From assembly GCF_026278345.1 (NCBI RefSeq), contig NZ_CP111085.1, forward strand, positions 3,055,501-3,119,500: DNA of 64,000 nt. The letters run 5' to 3'. Positions 8,768-18,016 of the stretch are shown one piece after another (the stretch's first letter is position 1; each line of letters starts with the position of its first letter). A program made the translations under genes and the position numbers. This DNA is from Tellurirhabdus rosea. Lineage in GTDB: Bacteria; Bacteroidota; Bacteroidia; Cytophagales; Spirosomataceae. The notes under the pieces are model-generated. The model did not search any database, was not told the origin of the DNA, and was given only the letters and a program-made list of their open reading frames with translations.

Positions 8768-10081
8768 ATGAAACGATTCATTACAACCCTTCAGCATATC
8801 TTTTCGATTGAGGAGCTGAGAACTCGGATCCTCAATACGCTGTTGTTTATTACAGTTTTCCGGCTGGGCTCACACATCGTCCTGCCAGGGGTTAACCCGG
8901 CAGCACTCGGTCAGACGCCCGGTGGATTGTTAGGGTTGCTGGATACGTTCCTGGGCGGTGCTTTCAGCCGTGCTTCTATTTTTGCGCTGGGCATCATGCC
9001 TTACATTTCGGCCTCAATCGCTATTCAGCTGCTCACCCTGGCCCTGCCGTACTTTCAGCGCATGCAGAAAGAAGGCGAGTCGGGACGTAAGCGTCTGAAT
9101 CAGATTACCCGGGTGCTGACGATTGTGGTGACGGCCGTACAGGCTTCCACCTATCTGGCTACCACGGTTCCGGCCGAAGCCATCCTGATCGACCGTGCTA
9201 CGTTTTCGGTCGTTTCGGTTTTCATTCTGACCGCCGGTACGATCTTCTGTATGTGGCTGGGAGAGCGGATTACGGACAAAGGCATTGGTAACGGTATTTC
9301 CATGCTGATCATGATTGGCATTGTGTCTCGTTTCCCGGGCGCTATTCTTGGTGAAGCGCAGTCGCGCGGAACCGGTGGCGCGTTGATTTTCGTGCTCGAA
9401 ATCGTGGCTCTGTTCTTTGTTGTCATGGGAGCCGTCGTGCTGACCCAGGCCGTTCGCCGGATTCCGATTCAGTACGCCAAGCAGATCGTGGGCAACAAAG
9501 TGGTGGGAGGACAGCGTCAGTATTTGCCGCTGAAACTGAACGCCGCGGGTGTTATGCCGATCATCTTCGCCCAGGCGCTGATGTTCGTACCGTCGCTGGT
9601 TGCGGGTCTTTTTGCTGAAAAGAGTGACTTTGCCGGAACGGTGCAGACGGTTTTTGCCGACTACACGACCTGGCAGTACAATCTGGTCTTTGGCCTGCTC
9701 ATTCTGATCTTTACCTTCTTTTATACGGCCATTTCGGTTAACCCTAACCAGATTGCCGACGATATGAAACGGAGTGGTGGCTTCATTCCCGGTGTAAAGC
9801 CCGGCTTCATGACCTCCGAGTACATCGGACAGGTTCTGGACCGGATTACCCTGCCCGGAGCCATCATGCTGGCTGTAGTGGCAATTCTGCCGTCAATTGC
9901 CGTCTTACTCGGCATGACGCGGAACTTCTCACAGTTCTTCGGAGGTACTTCCCTGCTGATCATGGTCGGTGTCGTTCTCGACACGCTGCAGCAGATCGAA
10001 AGCTATCTCTTAATGCGTCGCTATGAAGGGTTGATGAAGTCAGGACGGGTTCAGGGTCGCACGGAGAGTGTCGCCGCATAA
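8768..10081 (+). CDS. secY: Preprotein translocase subunit SecY
   Basis: SecY is the channel of the Sec translocon in the inner membrane. The product has 437 residues and ten predicted membrane segments. Landmarks are VFRLGSHIVLPGVNPAAL in segment 1 and the plug region, RITDKGIGNGISMLIM after segment 4, and GFIPGVKPG in the large cytoplasmic loop. That loop binds SecA and ribosomes. Start ATG 8768 gives the family N-terminus. The stop is 3 nt before map. Confidence 0.98.
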   Translation: MKRFITTLQHIFSIEELRTRILNTLLFITVFRLGSHIVLPGVNPAALGQTPGGLLGLLDTFLGGAFSRASIFALGIMPYISASIAIQLLTLALPYFQRMQKEGESGRKRLNQITRVLTIVVTAVQASTYLATTVPAEAILIDRATFSVVSVFILTAGTIFCMWLGERITDKGIGNGISMLIMIGIVSRFPGAILGEAQSRGTGGALIFVLEIVALFFVVMGAVVLTQAVRRIPIQYAKQIVGNKVVGGQRQYLPLKLNAAGVMPIIFAQALMFVPSLVAGLFAEKSDFAGTVQTVFADYTTWQYNLVFGLLILIFTFFYTAISVNPNQIADDMKRSGGFIPGVKPGFMTSEYIGQVLDRITLPGAIMLAVVAILPSIAVLLGMTRNFSQFFGGTSLLIMVGVVLDTLQQIESYLLMRRYEGLMKSGRVQGRTESVAA

Positions 10082-10084
10082 GCA

Positions 10085-10900
10085 ATGATTCATCTGAAAT
10101 CGGAAGAGGAGATTGAACTCATTAAGTTGAGTGCCCAGGTTCTGGGAAAGGCTCATGCTGAAGTAGCACGGCTGATTCGTCCTGGCATCACAACGAAAGA
10201 GCTGGATACAGTTGCTGAGGAATTCATCCGTGATAACGGAGGAATTCCTTCTTTTAAAGGGTATAACGGAAGTTTTCCGGCTTCCCTTTGTATTTCGGTG
10301 AATGAAGTGGTTGTCCACGGTATTCCGAACAAATACGAACTAAAAGACGGCGATATTGTTAGTATTGACTGCGGTGTTAAGCTGAAAGGCTACCATAGCG
10401 ACAGTGCCTATACTTATCCGGTCGGCGAAATAGCTCCCGAAGCCCGGCAACTGTTGGTGCGAACCAAGCAGTCGCTGTATGCGGGCATCGAACGCGCTAC
10501 GGAAGGCAATCGGGTAGGGGACATTGGGTTTGCCATCCAGACGTATGTCGAAGGATTTGGTTACTCGGTGGTTCGGGAACTAGTTGGTCACGGCGTCGGC
10601 CGCCATCTGCACGAAGACCCTCAGGTGCCGAATTACGGCAAACGCGGGCAGGGCCCCAGGTTGCGGGAGCGCATGGTTATCGCCATCGAGCCCATGATCA
10701 ATCTGGGAAAACGCAACATTGTGCAGGAGCGTGATGGATGGACCATTCGGACTACGGACCGCAAACCTTCAGCCCATTTTGAACATACCGTAGCGATACG
10801 GAAAGGTAAAGCAGAAATCCTGACTACGTTTCAGTACATCGAAGAAGTGACCGCAAACACTTCGATGATGATTGAAACCAACGAAGCGACGATAGTGTAA
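10085..10900 (+). CDS. map: Type I methionine aminopeptidase
   Basis: The enzyme removes the initiator Met from nascent proteins in the cytosol. The product has 271 residues. The five metal ligands are visible in their motifs: Asp in [11 protein letters not shown] and HSDSAYT, His in [12 protein letters not shown], Glu in AIEPMI and Glu in HFEHTVA. Length is slightly above the 264 residues of the Escherichia coli enzyme. It is 3 nt after secY and 8 nt before infA, a common order in this phylum. Confidence 0.97.
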   Translation: MIHLKSEEEIELIKLSAQVLGKAHAEVARLIRPGITTKELDTVAEEFIRDNGGIPSFKGYNGSFPASLCISVNEVVVHGIPNKYELKDGDIVSIDCGVKLKGYHSDSAYTYPVGEIAPEARQLLVRTKQSLYAGIERATEGNRVGDIGFAIQTYVEGFGYSVVRELVGHGVGRHLHEDPQVPNYGKRGQGPRLRERMVIAIEPMINLGKRNIVQERDGWTIRTTDRKPSAHFEHTVAIRKGKAEILTTFQYIEEVTANTSMMIETNEATIV

Positions 10901-10908
10901 CGCACAGT

Positions 10909-11127
10909 ATGGCGAAACAGAACTCCATCGAACAAGACGGTACGATTGTAGAAGCACTTTCCAATGCCATGTTTCGGGTTCAGCTCGAAAACAAGCATGA
11001 AGTGATTGCCCACATTTCCGGGAAAATGCGGATGAACTACATCAAGATTCTGCCGGGCGACCGGGTGAAGCTTGAAATGTCTCCGTATGACCTGAGCAAA
11101 GCAAGAATTGTTTATCGGTATAAATAA
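10909..11127 (+). CDS. infA: Translation initiation factor IF-1
   Basis: IF-1 occupies the 30S A site during initiation. The 72-residue OB-fold protein has the family length and ends in [21 protein letters not shown]. The [17 protein letters not shown] start and the loop [17 protein letters not shown] are diagnostic. Confidence 0.98.
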   Translation: MAKQNSIEQDGTIVEALSNAMFRVQLENKHEVIAHISGKMRMNYIKILPGDRVKLEMSPYDLSKARIVYRYK

Positions 11128-11130
11128 TTG

Positions 11131-11202
11131 GTTTAAGGTTTAAAGTTTGGGGTTGAACGTCTTTTCGCTCATGCCTTGAACGTTAAACGTTAAACCTTAA
11201 AC
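11131..11202. repeat. Inverted repeat of GTTTAAA-type heptamers (infA-rpmJ gap)
   Basis: The left arm (11131-11161) starts GTTTAAGGTTTAAAGTTT. The right arm (11175-11202) ends TTAAACGTTAAACCTTAAAC. The outer 12 bp pair perfectly; further in, pairing breaks only at the variable last base of each heptamer. It lies between two co-transcribed genes. Confidence 0.75.
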
Positions 11203-11214
11203 GGAGTAAAACCC

Positions 11215-11331
11215 ATGAAAGTCAAAGCGTCCATTAAAAAGCGCAGCGCAGAATGTAAAGTCATTCGCCGCAAAGGCAAGCTTTACGTCATTAACAAAAA
11301 GAATCCTCGGTACAAACAAAGACAAGGTTAA
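11215..11331 (+). CDS. rpmJ: 50S ribosomal protein L36 (zinc-free type)
   Basis: L36 is the smallest large-subunit protein. The 38-residue product starts [20 protein letters not shown] and ends NPRYKQRQG. Compared with the zinc-ribbon form (Cys11, Cys14, Cys27, His33), only the second Cys remains; the other ligands are Ser, Asn and Tyr. It is therefore the form that works without zinc. It lies 9 nt before rpsM, the canonical position. Confidence 0.97.
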   Translation: MKVKASIKKRSAECKVIRRKGKLYVINKKNPRYKQRQG

Positions 11332-11340
11332 TTACTGGAT

Positions 11341-11718
11341 ATGGCACGTATTGCAGGTGTTGATATTCCCGACCGGAAGCGTGGTGAGATTGCACTGACG
11401 TATATCTTCGGAATCGGTCGTAGCACGGCTACGAAAATCCTGACTCAGGCAGGAATCAGCGTTGACAAAAAGGTCAGCGAGTGGAATGACGAAGAGACAA
11501 CAGCGATTCGTAACATCATTACGGCTGAGCACAAGGTGGAAGGCGCGCTGAAGTCAGAAGTTCAGCTGAACATCAAGCGTCTGATGGACATCGGTTCTTA
11601 CCGGGGCCTCCGTCACCGGAAAGGGCTTCCGGTTCGCGGACAGCACACCAAGAACAACTCACGTACCCGGAAAGGGAAGCGTAAGACGGTTGCTAACAAG
11701 AAGAAAGCAACGAAGTAA
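11341..11718 (+). CDS. rpsM: 30S ribosomal protein S13
   Basis: S13 sits at the top of the 30S head and contacts the P-site tRNA. The 125-residue product has [20 protein letters not shown], the helix-hairpin segment [14 protein letters not shown] and the basic C-terminal signature [20 protein letters not shown]. Its position at the head of the alpha segment is canonical. Confidence 0.98.
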   Translation: MARIAGVDIPDRKRGEIALTYIFGIGRSTATKILTQAGISVDKKVSEWNDEETTAIRNIITAEHKVEGALKSEVQLNIKRLMDIGSYRGLRHRKGLPVRGQHTKNNSRTRKGKRKTVANKKKATK

Positions 11719-11725
11719 TCTGAAA

Positions 11726-11798
11726 GTTTAAAGTTTAAGGTTTAAAGTTCAAAGGTTTCGTTTACCGCTCTTTAAACGTTAAACGTTAAACATTGAAC
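11726..11798. repeat. Inverted repeat of GTTTAAA-type heptamers (rpsM-rpsK gap)
   Basis: Left arm 11726-11754 is GTTTAAA, GTTTAAG, GTTTAAA, GTTCAAAG. Right arm 11770-11798 is its reverse complement apart from the variable last base of each word. Spacing between the arms is 15 nt. It uses the same word as the infA-rpmJ element 600 nt upstream, but the two are not copies of one sequence. Confidence 0.75.
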
Positions 11799-11809
11799 GA
11801 AAACAAACA

Positions 11810-12205
11810 ATGGCTCAAGCAAAACGCAAGGACAAAGCGAAAAAGCGGATTGTGGTTGTTGAACAGGTAGGCCAAGTACACATCAAGGCTACTTTCAACA
11901 ACATCATTATCTCAATCACTAACAGCAGCGGGCAGGTAATCTCGTGGGCATCGGCCGGTAAAATGGGCTTCAAAGGCTCTAAGAAAAACACGCCGTATGC
12001 TGCCCAGACTGCCGCCCAGAACTGTGCTGCCGTAGCTCACGAAGCCGGTATGCGCAAAGCTGAGGTGTTCGTAAAAGGTCCGGGTGCTGGTCGTGAATCA
12101 GCCATCCGTACGATTCAGAACTCCGGTATTGAGGTAACGTCGATCAAAGACATCACGCCGCTGCCCCACAATGGTTGCCGTCCGCCGAAGCGTCGCCGCG
12201 TATAA
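11810..12205 (+). CDS. rpsK: 30S ribosomal protein S11
   Basis: S11 shapes the 30S platform at the E site. The product has 131 residues, with [20 protein letters not shown], then [19 protein letters not shown] and the end [17 protein letters not shown], all diagnostic. The N-terminus [12 protein letters not shown] is a short basic extension. Following gap: 132 nt to rpsD. Confidence 0.98.
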   Translation: MAQAKRKDKAKKRIVVVEQVGQVHIKATFNNIIISITNSSGQVISWASAGKMGFKGSKKNTPYAAQTAAQNCAAVAHEAGMRKAEVFVKGPGAGRESAIRTIQNSGIEVTSIKDITPLPHNGCRPPKRRRV

Positions 12206-12234
12206 TTACCGGTCACACGCTCAGGACGCAGTAG

Positions 12235-12323
12235 AATGAATAACGAGCAGGCGACATTGGGTTGTGTCTGTTCATTCGCTACGGCACGGAACGCCGGTGC
12301 GATACCGGTTATGTTTATTCATT
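12235..12323. repeat. Weak inverted repeat in the rpsK-rpsD gap
   Basis: AATGAATAA (12235-12243) pairs with TTATTCATT (12315-12323), and the outer ACCGGT words (near 12208 and 12303) also face each other. The rest of the gap is not clearly paired. It may be an eroded member of the word-repeat family. No gene or terminator was seen in the 132 nt. Confidence 0.4.
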
Positions 12324-12337
12324 AAGTAAAAAGAAAA

Positions 12338-12943
12338 ATGGCAAGATATACAGGCCCCAAGGCCAAAATCTCCCGTAAGTTTGGGGAGCCGATCCTCGGC
12401 CCCAGCAAAGCGCTGCAAAAGAAAGCATATGGCCCGGGCCAGCACGGTCGCGGCCGCAAGCGCAAACAGTCTGAATACGCTGTTCAGCTGCAGGAAAAGC
12501 AGAAAGTAAAATACATCTACGGCATCCTGGAACGCCAGTTCCGCGCGCTGTTCCACCGCGCCGTAATTAAGGAAGGCATCACGGGTGAAAACCTGCTGAA
12601 GCTGTGCGAAGCCCGTCTCGACAATACGGTATACCGTCTGGGCATTGCCCCGACGCGCCGGGCGGCTCGTCAGCTTGTCTCTCACAAGCACATCATTGTT
12701 GACGGCGAAGTCGTTAACATTCCTTCATATTCACTGAAACCCGGCCAGCTGATCGGCGTTCGCGAAAAGTCGAAGTCGCTGGAAGCCGTTACCGACAGCC
12801 TTTCGGCTCGCGGGACCAAGCGGTTCAACTGGCTGGAGTTCGATAACCAGCAGCTGACGGGCAAGTTCATCACCTATCCGGATCGCGATCAGATCCCGGA
12901 AAACGTGAACGAGCAGCTCATCGTCGAACTGTACTCGAAGTAA
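12338..12943 (+). CDS. rpsD: 30S ribosomal protein S4
   Basis: S4 nucleates 30S assembly on the 5' domain of 16S rRNA. The product has 201 residues. The S4 RNA-binding domain includes [20 protein letters not shown] and [20 protein letters not shown]. The N-terminal segment [16 protein letters not shown] lacks a zinc-finger Cys cluster. A strong bidirectional terminator-like hairpin follows 14 nt after the stop. Confidence 0.98.
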   Translation: MARYTGPKAKISRKFGEPILGPSKALQKKAYGPGQHGRGRKRKQSEYAVQLQEKQKVKYIYGILERQFRALFHRAVIKEGITGENLLKLCEARLDNTVYRLGIAPTRRAARQLVSHKHIIVDGEVVNIPSYSLKPGQLIGVREKSKSLEAVTDSLSARGTKRFNWLEFDNQQLTGKFITYPDRDQIPENVNEQLIVELYSK

Positions 12944-12956
12944 TCGTTGGCGGCCG

Positions 12957-12990
12957 AATAAAACCTCTGCACTACCGAGGTTTTATTTTG
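12957..12990. terminator. Perfect 11-bp hairpin after rpsD
   Basis: AATAAAACCTC (12957-12967) and GAGGTTTTATT (12977-12987) pair perfectly with a 9-nt loop, followed by a short T/G run. The stem is AT-rich, with T-runs on both strands. It could end a part of rpsM-rpsD transcripts before rpoA. Partial readthrough is likely, as rpoA belongs to the same cluster. Confidence 0.6.
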
Positions 12991-13016
12991 CCATTAGCCC
13001 GTCAATCCTTATTTTG
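12987..13016 (+). promoter_or_regulatory. Weak candidate rpoA promoter
   Basis: TTTG (12987-12990) is spaced 18 nt from TTATTTTG (13009-13016), which has one mismatch to TAnnTTTG. The expected start is about 60 nt before rpoA. It directly follows the hairpin after rpsD, so it could restore transcription of rpoA-rplQ. Confidence 0.35.
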
Positions 13017-13080
13017 ACGCCCAACGACTTTCATATATCAACAGCGGCCCCGGCCGCGTAACACCAAACTACGAACTCGT

Positions 13081-14070
13081 ATGTCAATATTAGCGTTCCA
13101 AATGCCCGACAAAGTTGTCATGGAAAGAGCTGACGACTTCCACGGGTTGTTTGAGTTCAAGCCGCTCGAAAAAGGGTACGGCGTGACGATTGGGAATGCA
13201 TTGCGCCGAATCCTGCTGTCATCGCTGGAAGGCTACGCAATTACCAGCGTTCGCTTCCCCGGTGTCCTGCACGAGTTCTCGTCCATAGAAGGTGTTGTTG
13301 AAGATGTTACCGAAATCATCCTGAACCTGAAAATGGTTCGCTTTAAGAAGATTTCGGACATGGTTGACAACAAAATTACGGTAACCATCAAGAACCAGCC
13401 CGAACTGAAGGCTGGCGATATATCAAAATTCACGGCTTCGTTCGAGGTGCTGAACCCCGAAATGGTGATCTGCCACATCGACGATACGCGTGAGTTTGAG
13501 ATGGAAATCATCGTTGAAAAAGGGCGGGGTTATGTGCCGGCTGATGAGCCGCGTGCCAATGAACTGCCTTTCGGACATATCCCCATCGACGCGATTTACA
13601 CGCCGATCAAGAACGTCCGGTACAGCGTTGAAAACACCCGCGTTGAGCAGAAAACCGACTACGAACGGCTGTTGCTGGATATTGAGACCGACGGGTCGAT
13701 TCACCCGGAGGAAGCTCTCAAAGGCGCTGCTCATATCCTGATTCAGCACTTCATGCTGTTCTCTGACCAGACCATGACCTTCGAAACGGCCAAAGCCGAA
13801 GAAGACAATGTGGTGGACGAAGAGATGCTGCATATGCGCAAGCTGCTGAAAACGCCGCTGGCCGATCTCGACCTGTCGGTACGCGCATACAACTGCCTTA
13901 AGTCGGCCGATGTACGCACGCTCGGTGATCTGGTAAGACTGGAAATTTCGGACATGATGAAGTTCCGGAACTTCGGTAAGAAGTCACTGACAGAACTGGA
14001 GCAACTGGTTGCCGAAAAAGGGTTGACCTTCGGCATGGACATTGCAAAATACAGATTAGACGAGGACTAA
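13081..14070 (+). CDS. rpoA: RNA polymerase subunit alpha
   Basis: Alpha dimerises to start RNA polymerase assembly, and its C-terminal domain contacts activators and DNA. The product has 329 residues. The N-terminal dimerisation domain contains [20 protein letters not shown]. The C-terminal domain has the helix-hairpin-helix segment [19 protein letters not shown] and then [19 protein letters not shown]. Length is normal. Confidence 0.98.
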   Translation: MSILAFQMPDKVVMERADDFHGLFEFKPLEKGYGVTIGNALRRILLSSLEGYAITSVRFPGVLHEFSSIEGVVEDVTEIILNLKMVRFKKISDMVDNKITVTIKNQPELKAGDISKFTASFEVLNPEMVICHIDDTREFEMEIIVEKGRGYVPADEPRANELPFGHIPIDAIYTPIKNVRYSVENTRVEQKTDYERLLLDIETDGSIHPEEALKGAAHILIQHFMLFSDQTMTFETAKAEEDNVVDEEMLHMRKLLKTPLADLDLSVRAYNCLKSADVRTLGDLVRLEISDMMKFRNFGKKSLTELEQLVAEKGLTFGMDIAKYRLDED

Positions 14071-14160
14071 AACTGAAAGGGAAAAAGGACGCAAGGAGCA
14101 AAGGGAGAAAGGACGTCCAGTATATCCCTTCTCCGGTATCCCTCTCCTCCCTTCACTAAA
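14071..14160. repeat. Weak inverted repeat of AAAGGGAG-type words (rpoA-rplQ gap)
   Basis: The purine-rich left part (AAAGGGAAAAAGGACG, AAAGGGAGAAAGGACG) faces the pyrimidine-rich right part (ATCCCTTCTCC, ATCCCTCTCCTCCCTTC). Pairing is incomplete. It fits the same word-built layout as the other gaps. No promoter or gene was seen. Confidence 0.45.
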
Positions 14161-14163
14161 ACA

Positions 14164-14724
14164 ATGAGACACGGTAAAAAAGATAACCACCTTGGCAGGA
14201 CCTACTCACACCGGCAGGCTATGCTGTCGAACCTTGCGTCCTCGCTGATCATTAACAAGCGCCTCGAAACGACGGTTGCTAAGGCGAAAGAACTGCGCAA
14301 GTATGTTGAGCCTCTGCTGACGCGGGCCAAAGAAGATACTTACCAGAACCGCCGCGTTCTTTTCTCGTACCTCAACAACAAGGAAACGATGAAAGAACTG
14401 TTCAACGTGGTTTCGGACAAGATTTCCACTCGCCCGGGGGGCTACACCCGCATCATCAAGCTGGGCAACCGGGTTGGTGACAGCGCTTCTATGTGCCTGA
14501 TCGAGCTGGTTGACTTCAACGATAACCTGCTGACGGTTGTTGAAGAGAAAGCGACCCGTACGCGCCGCAGCCGTCGCGCCGGTGGCAAGAAAGCCGCTGG
14601 TGATGCTCCGGTCGCTGTTGAAGCCGCTGCCGAGAACAACCCGGTAGTAGCTCCGGCCGCAACGGATGCTCCGGAAGCCGCCCAAACGGAATCTACGGAC
14701 GAAACCGAAGCGCCGAAAGAGTAA
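14164..14724 (+). CDS. rplQ: 50S ribosomal protein L17 with acidic tail
   Basis: L17 sits on the solvent side near the tunnel exit. The first 118 residues are the conserved core ([30 protein letters not shown]-like [20 protein letters not shown]). The last 65 or so are rich in Ala, Glu, Pro and Thr and contain [13 protein letters not shown]. Escherichia coli L17 is 127 residues, so this is a lineage-specific extension. A terminator follows, making rplQ the last gene of the superoperon. Confidence 0.97.
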   Translation: MRHGKKDNHLGRTYSHRQAMLSNLASSLIINKRLETTVAKAKELRKYVEPLLTRAKEDTYQNRRVLFSYLNNKETMKELFNVVSDKISTRPGGYTRIIKLGNRVGDSASMCLIELVDFNDNLLTVVEEKATRTRRSRRAGGKKAAGDAPVAVEAAAENNPVVAPAATDAPEAAQTESTDETEAPKE

Positions 14725-14751
14725 ATGATTGCGTAAGAATCATATCGAAAG

Positions 14752-14783
14752 AGGGCTGACCGTCAGGTTTAGCCCTTTTTTTT
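14752..14783 (+). terminator. Intrinsic terminator after rplQ
   Basis: AGGGCT (14752-14757) and AGCCCT (14771-14776) form the stem, followed by a run of T residues. This is the expected end of the ribosomal superoperon. Confidence 0.8.
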
Positions 14784-14884
14784 GGAATTACCATTTTCAG
14801 CGAAAGACAGGCGAAGGCCAGCGAACTAAAACCGGCAATCTCTTGTCTATCAACTAACCTTTAAATTCTCAGTTAAAACGGTCG

Positions 14885-15997
14885 ATGCAGAAGCGGTCAA
14901 ATCATCAGGAAGCGTTGCTGGTACTGGAAGACGGTACCGTATTCAAGGGGTTGGCATTAGGCAAAATCGGCACAGCCGGTGGCGAAATCTGTTTCAATAC
15001 GGGGATGACCGGTTATCAGGAAATCTACACCGATCCTTCGTACTACGGACAGGTTATCGTTAACACCAACTCGCACATCGGAAACTACGGCGTGCAGCTG
15101 GAAACGGAGGAAGAATCAAACGGGGTGAAGATCAGCGGCATGGTCTGCAACTTCTTCTCCCAGATTCATTCGCGCCACACGGCTGATTCTTCACTACAGG
15201 AGTACTTCGAAAAGTCGAACATTGTCGGAATCAGCGGAGTGGATACCCGCCAGATCGTGCGGCATATCCGCGACAAGGGCGTAATGAACTGCATCATTTC
15301 GTCTGAGATTCTGGACCCGGCTCCGCTGCTCGACCAGCTGAAGGCGATTCCCGACATGGAAGGTCTGGAGCTGTCGTCGCAGGTCTGCACCCAGCGTATT
15401 TATGACCTGGACAGCGCACGGCCTGAGTTCCGCGTGGCGGTTCTGGACCTGGGCGTCAAGAAAAGCATTCTGACGAACCTGACGGACCGGGGCGCGCATT
15501 GCCGCGTATTTCCGGCGACCACCCCGTTTGAGGAAATTGCCGCCTGGAACCCGGATGGCTATTTCATCTCCAACGGCCCGGGCGACCCGGCGGCCATGCC
15601 TTATGCGGCCGAAACCGTTCGGCAGGCACTGGACACCAACAAGCCGCTGTTCGGCATCTGTCTGGGCCACCAGGTGCTTTCGCTCGCCAGCGGCCTGTCG
15701 ACCTACAAGATGCACAACGGGCACCGGGGCCTCAATCACCCGGTAAAGAACCTCATCACCGGCCGTTGTGAAGTGACGTCCCAGAACCACGGGTTTGCCG
15801 TACGCGCCGAAGACGTCATGGATCATCCGGATGTGGAACTGACGCACGTAAACTTGAACGACAAGACCATTGAAGGCATCCGTCGGAAAGACAAACCGGC
15901 CTTCTCGGTTCAGTACCACCCGGAAGCTTCTCCGGGACCGCACGATTCGCGGTACCTGTTTGATGAATTTGTCGGACTGATTCAGCAGTCGAAATAA
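14885..15997 (+). CDS. carA: Carbamoyl-phosphate synthase small subunit
   Basis: CarA hydrolyses glutamine and passes ammonia to CarB for carbamoyl phosphate, used in pyrimidine and arginine synthesis. The product has 370 residues. The N-terminal CPSase domain (EICFNTGMTGYQEIYTDPSY) precedes a class I glutamine amidotransferase domain, with nucleophile Cys259 in FGICLGHQV and His345/Glu347 in QYHPEAS. All catalytic residues are present. carB is not adjacent. The 160-nt leader holds the rplQ terminator and no clear full-consensus promoter. Confidence 0.97.
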   Translation: MQKRSNHQEALLVLEDGTVFKGLALGKIGTAGGEICFNTGMTGYQEIYTDPSYYGQVIVNTNSHIGNYGVQLETEEESNGVKISGMVCNFFSQIHSRHTADSSLQEYFEKSNIVGISGVDTRQIVRHIRDKGVMNCIISSEILDPAPLLDQLKAIPDMEGLELSSQVCTQRIYDLDSARPEFRVAVLDLGVKKSILTNLTDRGAHCRVFPATTPFEEIAAWNPDGYFISNGPGDPAAMPYAAETVRQALDTNKPLFGICLGHQVLSLASGLSTYKMHNGHRGLNHPVKNLITGRCEVTSQNHGFAVRAEDVMDHPDVELTHVNLNDKTIEGIRRKDKPAFSVQYHPEASPGPHDSRYLFDEFVGLIQQSK

Positions 15998-16000
15998 ATG

Positions 16001-16028
16001 AAAAAGCCGGGCGCGAACCCGGCTTTTT
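16001..16028. terminator. Bidirectional terminator between carA and the TPM gene
   Basis: AAAAAGCCGGG (16001-16011) and CCCGGCTTTTT (16018-16028) form an 11-bp stem with a 6-nt loop and T-runs on both strands. It lies between two convergent genes. Confidence 0.9.
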
Positions 16029-16042
16029 GTTTTTCTTCTGGT

Positions 16043-16858
16043 CTAATAATCGCCTCCGGCACCGCCTCCACCGAAGTCACCTCCGCCAAAGCCGCCGAAA
16101 TCGGAACCTCCGCCGCTACCACCGCCGCCCCAGTTGCCGGATGAACCACCCCAGCCGGAATACGTCGTGTAGGGGAACGGAAAGATGGTCGGTCCGCCGC
16201 TCCGGTAACGGTTGCCGCCGCCCCGGTTCCGGCCAATCCAGATGAGGATCAGGATAACAAAAAAGAAGACAAGCAGGATGGGGAGAAGGTTACTGCCGCC
16301 GTCGGAGTCGCCGCCCTGGGACTTGTACTCGCCATTGGCCCGTCGGATGATTTCGTTCGTCGCTTCGTCCAGACCGGCGTACCATTCTTCGTTTTTGAAA
16401 CGGGGCGAAATGATGTCGCTGATGATGCGTTTGGCAATGGCGTCCGGAATGGCGCCTTCGAGCCCGTAACCGGTAGCAATAAACACCTTTCGGTCCTGCG
16501 TCGACCAGGCCAGGATGAGGCCGTTATTTTTGCCTTTCTGCCCGACGCCCCACTTCCGGCCGACCTGAAAACTAAAGTCGCCGATGGGATAGGGCTCGGT
16601 GCTGCGGACGATCAGGACGACAATCTGCGTGGAGGTGGTATCATTATACCGGCGCAGTTTATCTTCCAGCCGCTGCACTTCGTCCGGACGCAGAATACCC
16701 GCCAGATCGTTGACCAGTCGCGGTGGATTGGGCCGGTCAGGAATGACGTTCTGCGTTCCGGTATCCTGTGCCCGGACCGGCAGACCGATCATAAAAAGAA
16801 ACAGGACAAGACCGCTCAGGAAGAGAACCGGACGTACTGTTTTCAGGAATGAATTCAT
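16043..16858 (-). CDS. TPM-domain membrane protein
   Basis: The 271-residue protein has a signal peptide (about 1-30, ending VRAQ), a TPM domain (about 45-165, with LVNDLAGILRPDEVQRLEDK and GYGLEGAIPDAIAKRI), one membrane segment near 195-212 and a long Gly/Ser-rich tail rich in GGGG and FGGF. TPM proteins of this layout occur in many bacteria, and roles in phosphatase activity or photosystem repair have been reported for relatives. No function can be assigned here. Its start abuts the stop of the second TPM gene, and lemA follows the same direction. LemA-TPM neighbourhoods are common in Bacteroidota. Confidence 0.85.
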   Translation of the reverse strand: MNSFLKTVRPVLFLSGLVLFLFMIGLPVRAQDTGTQNVIPDRPNPPRLVNDLAGILRPDEVQRLEDKLRRYNDTTSTQIVVLIVRSTEPYPIGDFSFQVGRKWGVGQKGKNNGLILAWSTQDRKVFIATGYGLEGAIPDAIAKRIISDIISPRFKNEEWYAGLDEATNEIIRRANGEYKSQGGDSDGGSNLLPILLVFFFVILILIWIGRNRGGGNRYRSGGPTIFPFPYTTYSGWGGSSGNWGGGGSGGGSDFGGFGGGDFGGGGAGGDY

Positions 16859-17290
16859 TTAGAAAGATATTTCGTCGGAAAGCTCATTTTTATCGTCTTC
16901 CTGGCGTGGGAAATACTGTTTGAGTTGCTGTCCGGCCCGTTCAATTCCTTTACAGAGCCCTTCGGCTATCTGCCCGGCGCGAAAATGGTCCCGCAACACC
17001 TCTTTGGTCGATTCCCAGAAATTAGCCGGTACAACCTGATCAATACCTTTATCGCCCAGGACGGCAAACTTGTGATCGTCGGTCGCCAGGTAGAAAAGGA
17101 CGCCGTTCTGCTGGACGGTTTTGTTCATTTCCAGCAGAAAAAAGACCTGCACCGCCCGGTCCATGACGTTAGGTTCCGGACATTTGGCTTCGATATGAAC
17201 CCGGACCTCGCCGGACGTATGGTCCTCAGCCTGCCGGATGGCGGTAATCACTCGTTGCTGTTCCTCGGAAGTTAAGAGCTGACCCGTCAT
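16859..17290 (-). CDS. TPM-domain protein
   Basis: The 143-residue protein has the TPM pattern (TAIRQAEDHTSGEVRVHIEA, then VLGDKGIDQVVPANFW and DHFRAGQIAEGLCKGIERA) with no signal peptide or clear membrane segment. It is the middle gene of a lemA-TPM-TPM set on the minus strand, and its stop is directly followed by the start of the next gene. Co-translation is likely. The exact role is unknown. Confidence 0.8.
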   Translation of the reverse strand: MTGQLLTSEEQQRVITAIRQAEDHTSGEVRVHIEAKCPEPNVMDRAVQVFFLLEMNKTVQQNGVLFYLATDDHKFAVLGDKGIDQVVPANFWESTKEVLRDHFRAGQIAEGLCKGIERAGQQLKQYFPRQEDDKNELSDEISF

Positions 17291-17294
17291 AAAG

Positions 17295-17366
17295 TGAGTT
17301 AAGAGTTAAGAGTTAAGAGTTATGAGTTATTTTTTGGCTAACTCATAACTCATAACTCTTAACTCA
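17295..17366. repeat. Inverted repeat of GAGTTAA heptamers (lemA-TPM gap)
   Basis: The left arm (17295-17330) is GAGTTAA three times and GAGTTAT twice. The right arm (17339-17366) is AACTCAT twice, AACTCTT and AACTCA. The arms pair almost fully, and the loop is a T-run. It separates lemA from the co-directed TPM gene. Confidence 0.85.
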
Positions 17367-17369
17367 TCA

Positions 17370-17951
17370 TTAAAATTGAACCGTTGGGGCTTGCTGGGCC
17401 GCCTGGGAGGCTTCAAAGAAGCCTTTGCGCTGGAAGCCAAAAACACCGGCGAAAATATTGGCCGGGAAAGACCGGACGGACTGGTTATAGGACTGAACGG
17501 CCTGGTTGAAGTCGTTACGAGAGACAGAAATCCGGTTTTCGGTCCCTTCAATCTGCGCCTGAAGCTCGGAAAAGTTCTGCGTAGCCCGAAGCTGCGGGTA
17601 GTTTTCCGCTACGGCCAGCAGCCGCGACAGCGAACCGCTCAGCTGGTCCTGCGCCTGTTGAAACTTCCGGACGTTTTCGGGCGTCAGCTGGTCGGCATTC
17701 AGGCGGATTCCGGTGGCTCCGGCCCGGGCCTCGATAACGGCCTGCAGGGTCGATTTTTCGAAGTTGGCGACGCCCTTTACCGTATTGACCAGGTTCGGAA
17801 TCAGGTCTGCCCGGCGCTGGTATTGCGTCTGCACCTGCGCCCATTTTCCTTCCACATTGGTATCTTTCTCTACTAATCCGTTATAGGTACTGCACCCGAA
17901 AAAGCCGAAAATCAGCAGCAGGGCAATGACAATGATAAGTCCTCGTGACAT
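17370..17951 (-). CDS. lemA: LemA family protein
   Basis: The 193-residue product has an N-terminal membrane anchor (residues 3-20, ending LIFGFFGCSTYN, so a lipoprotein signal is possible) and the LemA helical domain with KWAQVQTQYQRRADLIPNLV and AVAENYPQLRATQNFSELQ. The last ends in the family QLE.TENRI pattern (QAQIEGTENRIS). The function of the family is not settled. It heads a lemA-TPM-TPM set, which suggests a shared envelope role. Confidence 0.93.
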   Translation of the reverse strand: MSRGLIIVIALLLIFGFFGCSTYNGLVEKDTNVEGKWAQVQTQYQRRADLIPNLVNTVKGVANFEKSTLQAVIEARAGATGIRLNADQLTPENVRKFQQAQDQLSGSLSRLLAVAENYPQLRATQNFSELQAQIEGTENRISVSRNDFNQAVQSYNQSVRSFPANIFAGVFGFQRKGFFEASQAAQQAPTVQF

Positions 17952-18016
17952 GGTTGTTTTTACGTGTTTGTGCGGTAAAAGTGATGAATCGTTTCCTATA
18001 TAACTAAAAATTTACA

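Noticed and set aside
11131-11798. CRISPR array from the regular GTTTAAA words
   Set aside because: The words are contiguous 7-mers without spacers, and arms are inverted.
12206-12337. tRNA gene in the rpsK-rpsD gap
   Set aside because: No cloverleaf or TTC-loop pattern on either strand.
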